Source: Tenacibaculum larymnensis (lineage in GTDB: Bacteria > Bacteroidota > Bacteroidia > Flavobacteriales > Flavobacteriaceae). From it: a DNA stretch of 64,000 nucleotides. The position numbers were made by a program, and so were the translations under genes. The stretch covers positions 124,001 through 188,000 of the forward strand of contig NZ_JAIWJY010000005.1 of assembly GCF_028829235.1 (NCBI RefSeq), read 5' to 3'. The notes beneath the pieces are model-generated. The model made no database searches and was not told where the DNA came from. It was given only the letters and a program-made list of their open reading frames with translations. Position 1 is the stretch's first letter. Every line of letters starts with the position of its first letter. Below are positions 46,766-54,771 of the stretch, in pieces.

Positions 46766-47493
46766 AAAAAGTAGTATCAAACATAAACAACTTAACCTCT
46801 TTATGGAAGTCTGCTGCGGCTCCATACCAAGGTTACCATAAAGAAACATCTTTTGAAAGCGCTTATATTGAAAATGCTAAATGGCCCAATAGAATTTGGA
46901 CTAACCTCTCTCCTTCTGCTAATCAGCTAAAGGAGATACAACAGCAAATGATTAGTAAAGACAACCGTTTTACATTTTCTTTATTTACACTTCCCAATCA
47001 AGAAAACAATATGGAGCTTGACGGTAAAATCCAGTTAAAGTCAACTCAATATGGAATGAGTTTAGAACTAAAAGAAAAGTTTGAAACTCAAAGACACATC
47101 GATTTTAAAAGAGTAGAAAACACAAAAGAAGCTGATGTTTGGAGCAATGCCTTTTTTAAAGCCTTTAATTACGAAATAAGTACAGCAACCATTTTAAAAA
47201 CTAAAGAAACCATACCCTACTATCTTGTTTATTTTGAACAAGAACTTATAGGCACCGTAATTTTATACACTACTAATACTGTTGCCGGCTTACATAGTTT
47301 GGGTATTATACCTGAAAAAAGAAAACAAGGTTTTGCTACCGAAATTATGCGCCATACATTGAATAAAGCTATTGACAACAACTTATCCTTAGCTACATTA
47401 CAAGCCTCTAAAATGGCAAAAGAAATGTATTTAAAATTAGGGTTTTCTTTAGACTTTTTAATGAAAAATTATGGTATTGTCAATCCTTCTTAA
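46762..47493 (+). CDS. GNAT N-acetyltransferase
   Basis: A 243-residue protein whose C-terminal half is a GNAT domain: the acetyl-CoA site LGIIPEKRKQGFATEIMRHT (about 195-214) and the following LATLQASKMAKEMYLKLGF. The N-terminal 110 residues are diverged. Substrate unknown. Coupled to the small transporter by an ATGA overlap, so it may modify the transported compound (inference). Confidence 0.85.
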   Translation: MKKVVSNINNLTSLWKSAAAPYQGYHKETSFESAYIENAKWPNRIWTNLSPSANQLKEIQQQMISKDNRFTFSLFTLPNQENNMELDGKIQLKSTQYGMSLELKEKFETQRHIDFKRVENTKEADVWSNAFFKAFNYEISTATILKTKETIPYYLVYFEQELIGTVILYTTNTVAGLHSLGIIPEKRKQGFATEIMRHTLNKAIDNNLSLATLQASKMAKEMYLKLGFSLDFLMKNYGIVNPS

Positions 47494-47521
47494 AAGTACA
47501 GCATATTAACACACATAACTT

Positions 47522-47550
47522 TTGAACTTAGTAAAAAAATAGTAGGTTTG
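47522..47550 (+). promoter_or_regulatory. Bacteroidota-type promoter of the second Crp/Fnr gene
   Basis: TTG at 47522-47524, an 18-base spacer and TAGGTTTG at 47543-47550 match TTG-N17-23-TAnnTTTG exactly. It separates the Crp/Fnr-nitroreductase-like unit from the genes upstream. Confidence 0.75.
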
Positions 47551-47569
47551 AAGCTACTAATGAGAGAGG

Positions 47570-48151
47570 ATGAATTATAAAGAAGTCTTTAAAACAATTG
47601 AGGAAACTTACACTCCGCTATCTACTGAGTGTCAACAAGAATTAATTGCCGGTTCAAAAGTTTGTGCATATAAAAAAGGAGACATTGTTGTACGAGAAGG
47701 GCAATTCTCAAAAAAAGTCTTTTTCATTGTACAAGGATGTTCAAGAGCATATTACTTAAAAGATGGTAAAGACATTTCTGATTGGTTTACTTTCGAAAAT
47801 CAGTTTATGGCTTCCATCGTTAGCTTTTTTAGCAATGAACCAAGTCCGCATTATGTTGAATTTATTGAAGATTCAACCGTTTTAGAATTTTCAAAAGATA
47901 CGGTTGATAAGCTTTCTCAAAAGCATCACGACTTTGAACGCTTAATTAGTAAGATAGTCACTGAAACCATGTTAGGGCTTTGCGAACGATTATACACCAT
48001 TCAATTCAACAAAGCAGAAGAAAGGTATAAACACCTGCTAAGTATTTATCCTTTTATAACCAACAGAATTCCCCTTACACATATTGCCTCTTATTTAGGA
48101 ATAACTCTTGAAACGTTGAGCAGGATAAGAAACCCCAAAAAACGAATTTGA
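47570..48151 (+). CDS. Crp/Fnr-family regulator
   Basis: A 193-residue protein with a beta-roll sensor (about 25-120, VVREGQFSKKVFFIVQGCSR) and C-terminal HTH (IPLTHIASYLGITLETLSRI). It is a paralogue of the regulator at 45662 with the same fold and length. It has its own promoter and lies 10 bases or so upstream of two small genes that it may control together with the flavodoxin-fold oxidoreductase (inference). Confidence 0.87.
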   Translation: MNYKEVFKTIEETYTPLSTECQQELIAGSKVCAYKKGDIVVREGQFSKKVFFIVQGCSRAYYLKDGKDISDWFTFENQFMASIVSFFSNEPSPHYVEFIEDSTVLEFSKDTVDKLSQKHHDFERLISKIVTETMLGLCERLYTIQFNKAEERYKHLLSIYPFITNRIPLTHIASYLGITLETLSRIRNPKKRI

Positions 48152-48209
48152 TTTATATCAAATGATAAGCCTTCCATTTACAGCAATTTTGCTAACAAAT
48201 ACAATAACA

Positions 48210-48551
48210 ATGGAAGATAACAACAAACAACAACTAAAGTCAATCTGGGGAAAATGGTGGGAGCCTATTAGAAAGTGGTTTTATCCTGCTTGGTTAATCT
48301 ACGAAACTTCAATTCGGTTTTATGAGTATGCCTTATCGGTTCATATGTACTTTAAGAATCCGCAAAACAATATCGCTTCTTATATAGGAGAAGCTAGCAC
48401 CCAAATTTTAGGCATTTTTTGTAGCCTAAGCACTTTTGTAATTTGTACTGCCTTTTTAACAATACCTACCTGTTTTATACTGTATAAGTTTTTCAAAACA
48501 GAAAACTTAACAGGTTCTCAATTTGAAGCAACATTAAAACCTATTTTTTAA
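48210..48551 (+). CDS. Small membrane protein of unknown function
   Basis: With the start at ATG 48210 (MEDNNKQQLKSIWGKWWEPI), the protein has 113 residues: an aromatic-rich N-terminal segment and one or two hydrophobic helices near the C terminus (about 65-95). The earlier ATG at 48162 adds sixteen hydrophobic residues unlikely to be coding. No recognisable family. It lies 5 bases before the oxidoreductase gene and after the Crp/Fnr gene, so it is probably cotranscribed. Confidence 0.6.
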   Translation: MEDNNKQQLKSIWGKWWEPIRKWFYPAWLIYETSIRFYEYALSVHMYFKNPQNNIASYIGEASTQILGIFCSLSTFVICTAFLTIPTCFILYKFFKTENLTGSQFEATLKPIF

Positions 48552-48556
48552 GATAA

Positions 48557-49135
48557 ATGAAGAAAATACTCATTATAAACGGACAACCAGACAAGGAAAG
48601 TTTTAATTATGCCCTTTCTGAAGCTTATAAAACAGGCGCTAAGAAATCGACTGCTGAAGTACAAGAAATCAACATCCGAGAATTAAACTTTAACCCTAAC
48701 CTTCAATTTGGCTATCGAAAACGAACAGAACTTGAACCTGACTTATTAGAAGCACAAGAAAAAATAAAGTGGGCAGACCACTTAGTATTGGTATACCCTA
48801 TTTGGTGGGGCTCAGTACCTGCAATTATGAAAGGTTTTTTAGATCGGGTTTTACTCCCTGGCTTTGCTTTTAAAAAAAGAGAAAAGTCTTTATGGTGGGA
48901 TAAATGTTTTACAGGAAAAACAGCCAGAATAATTTGTACGTTAGACCAACCTGCATGGTACTATAAATGGTTTTATAGAAGCCCAAGCCATAATGCAATG
49001 AAAAAGCTAACATTAAACTATATAGGAATAAAAAAAGTGCGAATTACTACTATTGGTCCTATAAGACTCTCAAAAGAAAAGTTTAGAGCTAAATGGTTGA
49101 AAAAAGTAGCAACTCTTGGAAAAATGAACAAGTAA
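48557..49135 (+). CDS. NAD(P)H-dependent flavodoxin-fold oxidoreductase
   Basis: A 192-residue protein of the NQO1/MdaB-like family: start KKILIINGQPDKESFNYALS, then WADHLVLVYPIWWGSVPAIMKGFLDRVLLPGFAF, the core FMN/FAD-binding block of this family. It probably reduces quinones or similar electrophiles with two electrons. It lies in the unit of the Crp/Fnr regulator, which fits a redox-response role (inference). Confidence 0.88.
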   Translation: MKKILIINGQPDKESFNYALSEAYKTGAKKSTAEVQEINIRELNFNPNLQFGYRKRTELEPDLLEAQEKIKWADHLVLVYPIWWGSVPAIMKGFLDRVLLPGFAFKKREKSLWWDKCFTGKTARIICTLDQPAWYYKWFYRSPSHNAMKKLTLNYIGIKKVRITTIGPIRLSKEKFRAKWLKKVATLGKMNK

Positions 49136-49219
49136 TAGTACCTCTATTATCCATTCAAGATGCTAACAAACATTTTTCTACACAATACGATATGTAATCT
49201 TTTTATTGTTTGGTATCAC

Positions 49220-49271
49220 TTTCCTTAGGCTTCGTGTGTTGACCCGATTAGGCTTCGTGTGTTGACCTGAT
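49220..49271. repeat. Two 23-bp tandem repeat units, left array
   Basis: Two tandem copies of a 23-bp unit carrying TTAGGCTTCGTGTGTTGAC (49225-49247 and 49248-49270), followed by a partial unit. The TTAGGC core and unit length are shared with the six-unit array at 51544-51688. It lies 140-190 bases before the caspase-like gene. The rest of the 277-base gap holds only a possible TATATTTG -7 box (49313-49320). Confidence 0.85.
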
Positions 49272-49412
49272 AAAAAAGTTACTCTTTTTTATCTTATTTT
49301 TTTATATTTGAGAGTGTTAATAAAATTGCTAAAAGTTCCGCATATCCTACCGTAAAAAGAATATAACAGTAATTTTATTATGTATATAAACTAGTTTAGC
49401 CAATTAAAAAAA

Positions 49413-50765
49413 ATGAGTAACTATATATTAGCAATTGGAATAGACAATTATCAAAATTGCACGAAACTGAATAATGCAGTAAGGGATATTAATAATATCA
49501 TTGAGGTCTTGACTGAAAAATACGACTTTAATAAAGAAAACATAGTGACCTTATTAAACGAAGAAGCATCCCTTGAAAATATTACAAACGAATTAGAAAA
49601 CTTTCTTTCTACTCAAGACGAAAGTCATAATTTAATAATTCTATTTTCTGGGCACGGAGAATTTGATGATTTACTTCAAATGGGATACATTCTACCTCAA
49701 GAAGCAACACCTTATTCAAAGGCTACATATTTACCTTATTCAACTCTATTCAGTTATGTAAAGGCTTTAAAGTCTCATCATATTTTACTCATTTCAGATT
49801 CTTGTTTTTCTGGTAGCGTTTTCACACCATATAGGAAAATCGAAACATCAAAAGAAAAGTTAGACAAAATCCCTTCTAAATGGGCTATCACTTCTGGAAG
49901 ATTAGAACCCGTTTCTGATGGAGAACCAGGAAAGAACAGCCCATTTGCTGAATCTTTAATCAAAATACTAAATGAGAATACATCAGCTTTAAGCATATCT
50001 GAATTATCCAATAGGATAGTTTCAGAGGTCTCTGGGCAAGTTGAGCAAATTCCAAGAGGAGAACCGCTACAAGCTTTTGGACATAAAGGTGGAGAATTTA
50101 TTTTCAATCGAAAGAAATCAGATAAGAAAATAAAATTATCAAAGGAAAAAGCAAAAGACTTTTCTGAAAGAGAAGAACTTTTGAAGTTGATAGAAGCTAA
50201 TTATGAATTAGAAGAAAGAATTGAGGATGCAGAAAATGAAAATAAAGCTGGTACTATCAGAAGATTAGGAAAAGAAAAAGAAAGTTTAAATAATATTCTA
50301 AATAAAGAATTACTCAAAGAACTAGAAATTCAGAGAGTTTATGTCTCTCAAAACATTTCATCAAATGATAGCTTACCTATAAAGTATCTCGAAAAATACG
50401 ATGAAATACTTGAGGTTAGAAAAACAAAAATTGAAGCAGTAAAAAAGCAAAAATATGACGATGCTGCAAGATTGAGGGATGAAGAGAAAGACCTCGAAAA
50501 AGAACTTGATGAAATCCTAAATCACGAGCAGCTTTTATCACAACTTGAATTGAGTATTGAATCACTTTACAGAGATTATTTTATTAGTCAAATGATTATG
50601 AATACTCAATCAAATATAAAGTTTGAAAAAAGAGATAAAATTGAGAATATATTCGGAAGAATTTTATTTCTTGATTTATCTTTTAAAAATGGTAATATAT
50701 CACCATTTCTTTATAAGGACAATAGAGAAAAATTATTAAATGTTTTAAAAAGTGAGTTGTCATAA
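49413..50765 (+). CDS. Caspase-family (C14) protease with C-terminal UVR-like motif
   Basis: A 450-residue cytosolic protein. The N-terminal peptidase C14 domain (about 3-230) has the catalytic dyad: H81 in LIILFSGHGEF and C131 in HILLISDSCFSGS. The region GYILPQEATP and SPFAESLIKIL are also typical. A charged coiled-coil zone (about 240-330) follows, then a UVR-like motif around 335-368 (KIEAVKKQKYDDAARLRDEE), the UvrB/UvrC interaction helix pair. Bacterial caspase-like proteases are often effectors of suicide-type defence. No partner gene is fused. The gene sits between two 23-bp repeat arrays and before an HD-hydrolase gene, suggesting an accessory cassette. Confidence 0.88.
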   Translation: MSNYILAIGIDNYQNCTKLNNAVRDINNIIEVLTEKYDFNKENIVTLLNEEASLENITNELENFLSTQDESHNLIILFSGHGEFDDLLQMGYILPQEATPYSKATYLPYSTLFSYVKALKSHHILLISDSCFSGSVFTPYRKIETSKEKLDKIPSKWAITSGRLEPVSDGEPGKNSPFAESLIKILNENTSALSISELSNRIVSEVSGQVEQIPRGEPLQAFGHKGGEFIFNRKKSDKKIKLSKEKAKDFSEREELLKLIEANYELEERIEDAENENKAGTIRRLGKEKESLNNILNKELLKELEIQRVYVSQNISSNDSLPIKYLEKYDEILEVRKTKIEAVKKQKYDDAARLRDEEKDLEKELDEILNHEQLLSQLELSIESLYRDYFISQMIMNTQSNIKFEKRDKIENIFGRILFLDLSFKNGNISPFLYKDNREKLLNVLKSELS

Positions 50766-50872
50766 AACTGGCTCTAACACCATATATAATTCATTGATTT
50801 TTCTCGCCTACTTTTTATCCTTTTGAACAATAGCACACTAAAAAACCCTTCTCTAAATAGAAAACACCTCAA

Positions 50873-51409
50873 ATGACACAAGAACTCTATCAAAAAGCAA
50901 TAAAATTTGCTGGAGAAAAACATAAAAATCAAAAAGTTCCTGGAACAAACTCTAACTATTTGCTACATATCTCTAACGTTGCTATGGAGATAATCTTAGC
51001 ATATAATGTAAATAACAATTTCGATTTGAATTATGCTGTTCAATTAGCGCTACTCCACGATACATTAGAAGATACTGATACTGACTTTTCAGAGTTATTG
51101 AACATGTTTGGAGAAAAAGTTGCTATTGGAGTTCAAGCATTGACTAAAAATAAAAATCTTGATTCTAAAAAAGAGAAAATGACAGACAGCTTGAACCGAA
51201 TAAACAAACTTGAAAAAGAAGTTGGAATGGTAAAATTAGCAGACAGAATTACAAACCTTCAAGAACCACCAAAACATTGGAAAAAAGATAAAATTCAAAA
51301 CTATTTATCTGAAGCTATCGTAATTAATGAAACACTAAATAACAAGAATGAATATTTAAATAAAAGGTTAGAAAATAAAATTGCTGAATACAAAAAGTAT
51401 ATTAAATAA
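50873..51409 (+). CDS. Small HD-domain hydrolase, RelA/SpoT (MESH1)-like
   Basis: A 178-residue stand-alone HD protein matching the hydrolase domain of RelA/SpoT: KAIKFAGEKHKNQKVPG (9-24), NYLLHISNVA with H32, LLHDTLEDT with H62-D63 and E66-D67, FGEKVAIGVQALTK, and VKLADRITNL with D124. All metal-binding residues are present and the synthetase domain is absent, so it may hydrolyse (p)ppGpp or a similar alarmone. It lies 107 bases after the caspase gene. Gap is long for tight coupling; a shared role is an inference. Confidence 0.85.
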   Translation: MTQELYQKAIKFAGEKHKNQKVPGTNSNYLLHISNVAMEIILAYNVNNNFDLNYAVQLALLHDTLEDTDTDFSELLNMFGEKVAIGVQALTKNKNLDSKKEKMTDSLNRINKLEKEVGMVKLADRITNLQEPPKHWKKDKIQNYLSEAIVINETLNNKNEYLNKRLENKIAEYKKYIK

Positions 51410-51871
51410 AAACATTCCACGCTACCAACCCTTAGTATAAGTAGCCAATTCCCCCTACTCACAAAAATTGCTACCATATCTTTAAACTACATTTCTTTAC
51501 TAACATTTTTCTACACGGTAGCATATACCACTGTTTAAAATAGCTCCCCTTACTATGGGAGAGTCACTCCCCTTAGGCAAGGAGTATCATTCCCCTTACC
51601 GTGGGAGAGTCATTCCCCTTAGGCAGGGAGTATCGCTCCCCTTACCATTGGGGTGTCATCCCAATTAGGCTTGGGGTGTCGCCCCGATAAAAACCACACC
51701 CTATTTTCACTCCATAAAAACAACCAACAAAAGCTAGCCTTTCTAACAAAAAACACTCTAAAAGAGCATATTACAAACACTATCTTAATCTAACCACGCT
51801 TAAAAAGTCTAATTTTTTTCATATCTTCTCATGGTCTAACCACTTAATAATAAGCCTTAAACGCAAAAGTC
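51410..51871. other. 462-base gap before the APC transporter
   Basis: It contains the six-unit 23-bp repeat array at 51544-51688 (separate entry). The remainder (51410-51543 and 51689-51871) shows no ORF, no convincing promoter and no terminator; it is A+T-rich like ordinary intergenic sequence. Confidence 0.7.
51544..51688. repeat. Six 23-bp tandem repeats forming hairpins, right array
   Basis: Units at 51544-51566, 51567-51589, 51590-51612, 51613-51635, 51636-51658 and 51659-51681, then a 7-base partial unit. They alternate between a CCCCTTAC form and a CCCCTTAGGC form. Each unit can fold on itself: CTCCC with GGGAG (units 1 and 3), CTCC with GGAG (2) or a similar G-T-tolerant stem (4), CCCC with GGGG (5) and CCCAA with TTGGG (6). 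The arms change together, so pairing is kept. GC content is much higher than the surroundings. Confidence 0.92.
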
Positions 51872-54010
51872 ATGAGGAACAAACTAAAAAAAGACTTAGG
51901 ATTATTTGATGTTTTTGCCATTAGTACTGGAGCTATGTTTAGTTCTGGTTTCTTTTTACTACCAGGAATCGCCTCACATTACACAGGGCCTTCTGTATTT
52001 TTAGCCTACTTACTTGCAGGTGTATTAATACTGCCCACCATGTTTAGTATTGCTGAAATATCAACAGCCTTACCACGATCAGGTGGAGCATACTTTTTTT
52101 TAGACAGAAGCTTAGGTCCACTCATGGGAACTATTGGCGGACTGGGTACGTATTTCGCTTTAATGCTTAAAACAGCCTTTGCTATTATTGGTATTGGTGC
52201 ATATGCCGCTATATTTTGGGAAGTACCTACCAAAATAGTTGCCATTGTGGCTACTCTCTTTTTTATGGCGTTAAACTTAGTAGGTGCTAAAAAAACCTCC
52301 GCCTTTCAAAAGGTGTTTGTCATATTCCTATTAGTCATTTTAGTTGGTTTTATTGCAGATGGTCTTTTCTCCATCTTTACCTCAGATACTATTACCAACG
52401 AATCTATCAATAAACAATTTACTCCTTTCTTTTCAAACGGATTTGGAGGAATGTTTACCACCATAGGTTTTGTTTTTGTTTCCTATTTAGGGCTCACTCA
52501 AATAGTAAGTGTTGCAGAAGAAATTAAAAACCCTGAAAGAAATATTCCTTTAGGTATGATACTTTCTTTAGTCGTTACAGGATTAATTTATGGTTTGGGT
52601 GTTTTTATTATGGTTACTCTTATTGAACCTACTGCCTTTGCTAACGAACTAGCACCAGCAGCTACAGCCGCAGAACAACTTTTTAAATGGTTGCCCGATA
52701 ATGTAGGAGTATTATTAATGTCGGTAGCAGCACTTGCCGCTTTTGCCTCAACAGGAAATGCAGGACTATTATCTGCATCACGATATCCGTTTGCCATGGG
52801 ACGCGATAAATTGTTTCCTGCTATTCTAGCCAAAATTGGTAAAAAAGGAAGTCCTATAGTCGCTATATTTTTAACTACAGCATTAATTATTGTATTCATT
52901 CTACTATTATCAGAAGAAGGTATTGTAAAGCTTGCGAGTACCTTCCAATTATTGATTTTTATCTTTATTAACTTTTCTGTTATCGTTTTTAGAAAAAGTA
53001 AAATAGAATCGTACGACCCTGGGTATTTATCTCCATTATATCCGTTTATGCAAGTTATCGGAATTGTTATTTCATTCATCCTTATTATTTATTTAGGATG
53101 GATGCCCATACTTTTCACCTCTGGTATTATTGTAATAGGCCTACTTTGGTATCACTTCTATTCCAAAGGAAAAGTAAAACGAGAAGGCGCTATTTTTCAT
53201 TGGTTTGCGCTTTTAGGGAGGCATCAGTACGACGAGTTGGAAAATGAATTAATGACTATTTTAAAAGAAAAAGGACTTCGTGAAGGCGATCCTTTTGATG
53301 AAACCGTAATTACATCGAAAATAAAAATAATTAAGGATACTACTAACTTTGACAAGGTCTTAAATATCGCTTCCGATTACTTTTGTAGGGAGTTAGACCT
53401 CAACAAAGAAGGTGTACTACACAAGTTTTTCCAATCTATACCCGATGAATCTGTGATAGCGTTACCTGGTATTTTAGTTTTTCATGCCAAGTTTAAGAGT
53501 GTTACGCATCCTTCCATGAAAATTGTTATTTCTAAAAACCCAATTAAAGGTGCATTTCCGTCTGAAAACTATGAGTTTAAAAAGCCCATACAAATCTGTG
53601 CTTTTCTAATTAATTCTGATGAAAACCCAAAACAGCAATTGCGCATGCTATCGAGACTTCTTGATATTTTAGAACGAGAGCACATCGTAAAAACCTTGCT
53701 TAAAATGAATAGCCACAGAGAAATTAAGGAGTTTTTACTACAAAACGAGCGATTTGTAAGCATCAAACTACTCGAAGGAACTCCGCAAGACTCCATGATA
53801 GGAAAACAGCTAAAGGAAATTCAGTTACCAAAAGATGTTTTAGTAGCTTTGGTTGAAAGAAACGACAAAACGTTTACCCCTAATGGTTCAACTGTTTTTC
53901 TAAAAGATGATGTACTTACTATACTTGGGGAAACCAAATCTATCGCAAAACTGTATAAGGAATACATGAGTTATGAAATAGATAAGCTGGATACGGAGGT
54001 GACTACTTAA
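51872..54010 (+). CDS. APC-family permease fused to EIIA-like and TrkA_C domains
   Basis: A 712-residue protein. The first 430 residues are an amino acid/polyamine/organocation transporter with about twelve helices (LGLFDVFAISTGAMFSSGFF, ALPRSGGAYFFLDR). Residues 485-630 resemble a PTS EIIA type 2 domain, with a candidate phospho-acceptor His in PGILVFHAKFKSV. The last 75 residues or so resemble the RCK_C/TrkA_C ligand-binding domain (PNGSTVFLKDDVLTILGETK). This suggests a transporter gated by a small ligand or phosphotransfer signal. Start at ATG 51872. Confidence 0.85.
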   Translation: MRNKLKKDLGLFDVFAISTGAMFSSGFFLLPGIASHYTGPSVFLAYLLAGVLILPTMFSIAEISTALPRSGGAYFFLDRSLGPLMGTIGGLGTYFALMLKTAFAIIGIGAYAAIFWEVPTKIVAIVATLFFMALNLVGAKKTSAFQKVFVIFLLVILVGFIADGLFSIFTSDTITNESINKQFTPFFSNGFGGMFTTIGFVFVSYLGLTQIVSVAEEIKNPERNIPLGMILSLVVTGLIYGLGVFIMVTLIEPTAFANELAPAATAAEQLFKWLPDNVGVLLMSVAALAAFASTGNAGLLSASRYPFAMGRDKLFPAILAKIGKKGSPIVAIFLTTALIIVFILLLSEEGIVKLASTFQLLIFIFINFSVIVFRKSKIESYDPGYLSPLYPFMQVIGIVISFILIIYLGWMPILFTSGIIVIGLLWYHFYSKGKVKREGAIFHWFALLGRHQYDELENELMTILKEKGLREGDPFDETVITSKIKIIKDTTNFDKVLNIASDYFCRELDLNKEGVLHKFFQSIPDESVIALPGILVFHAKFKSVTHPSMKIVISKNPIKGAFPSENYEFKKPIQICAFLINSDENPKQQLRMLSRLLDILEREHIVKTLLKMNSHREIKEFLLQNERFVSIKLLEGTPQDSMIGKQLKEIQLPKDVLVALVERNDKTFTPNGSTVFLKDDVLTILGETKSIAKLYKEYMSYEIDKLDTEVTT

Positions 54011-54129
54011 TTTTTGGTTTGATTTCTAAGGTTTAAAATAGCTATATTCGCTACCAGACTATATCGGTTTATTAAAACGGCAGATACTTTAAACCCTTTT
54101 TAAATAATAAAAACAGCTGAGCTCAGAAA

Positions 54130-54528
54130 GTGAACTTAACAGAAAAAAATATAGATGATATCATCCAAAAAAGTAATTTTTCATCATTTATGAATAATTC
54201 AAAATGGGAAAAACTATTTGATAATTTAGTTAAGGAATTTGACTCCGTATTTATCAAGTATAAACTTATTGGACGGGAAAAAGTTCTGGAAACTGAATTT
54301 GATTTTGTTGATTTCTATCCTTTTTTCATAGAACCTATTTTATATAAAGAAATTGAATGGGTTGAATTTCCTGAAAAAATGCAAATGATTAATAATAAAC
54401 GGATTTCAAAACAAACAATTTCTGAACATAGCCAAGACATTACTAAAATTAAAAATTTGATTAATAAAATTGGAGATTTTGATATAGAGAAATATAATGG
54501 AATTTTAAGATTATATGGGTATAAATAA
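54130..54528 (+). CDS. Small protein of unknown function, possibly DUF6678-like
   Basis: A 132-residue cytosolic protein starting at GTG 54130. No signal peptide or membrane helix. The phrase FMNNSKWEKLFDNLV and the following aromatic strands (FDFVDFYPFFIEPILY) recall DUF6678 as I remember it, but weakly. A helical C terminus ends at the stop. Solitary gene between the APC transporter and the AraC regulator; lower GC than its neighbours suggests possible transfer. Confidence 0.55.
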   Translation: MNLTEKNIDDIIQKSNFSSFMNNSKWEKLFDNLVKEFDSVFIKYKLIGREKVLETEFDFVDFYPFFIEPILYKEIEWVEFPEKMQMINNKRISKQTISEHSQDITKIKNLINKIGDFDIEKYNGILRLYGYK

Positions 54529-54671
54529 TGCTATACTATAATCCACAATTATAATTCCTTTGAATTCAACTATACCCAAATCTACTCGGAATCACTAATA
54601 CAAATTCTTAAACAAAAACCATTCTTTTTAACCCAATAATTAAACAGTAAAAACTCCCTCTCCCAACTTTC

Positions 54672-54695
54672 CAAAAAAATCTAATTAACGTATCT
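54672..54695 (+). repeat. 24-bp direct repeat, left copy
   Basis: Exact 24-base match to 56332-56355 (core CTAATTAACGTATCT preceded by an A run). The two copies flank the AraC and VOC genes. The preceding bases are also partly alike (AAAACTCCCT, then C/T-rich), so the repeated region is likely about 60 bp. Confidence 0.9.
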
Positions 54696-54771
54696 AATAG
54701 TATTATTCTATACTTCTTAAGTTATATCTTTGGTAAATCGTATCTCATGCTGAAAAAGATTAAACTACAAA

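Noticed and set aside
50766..50872. TCTAACACC...TATAATTCATTG segment after the caspase gene, considered as an integron attC-like site
   Set aside because: No paired GTTRRRY/RYYYAAC ends and no integrase in view; one copy only.
51544..51688. Repeat array considered as CRISPR
   Set aside because: Units are directly adjacent with no spacers, the period is 23 bp, and no cas genes are in the window.
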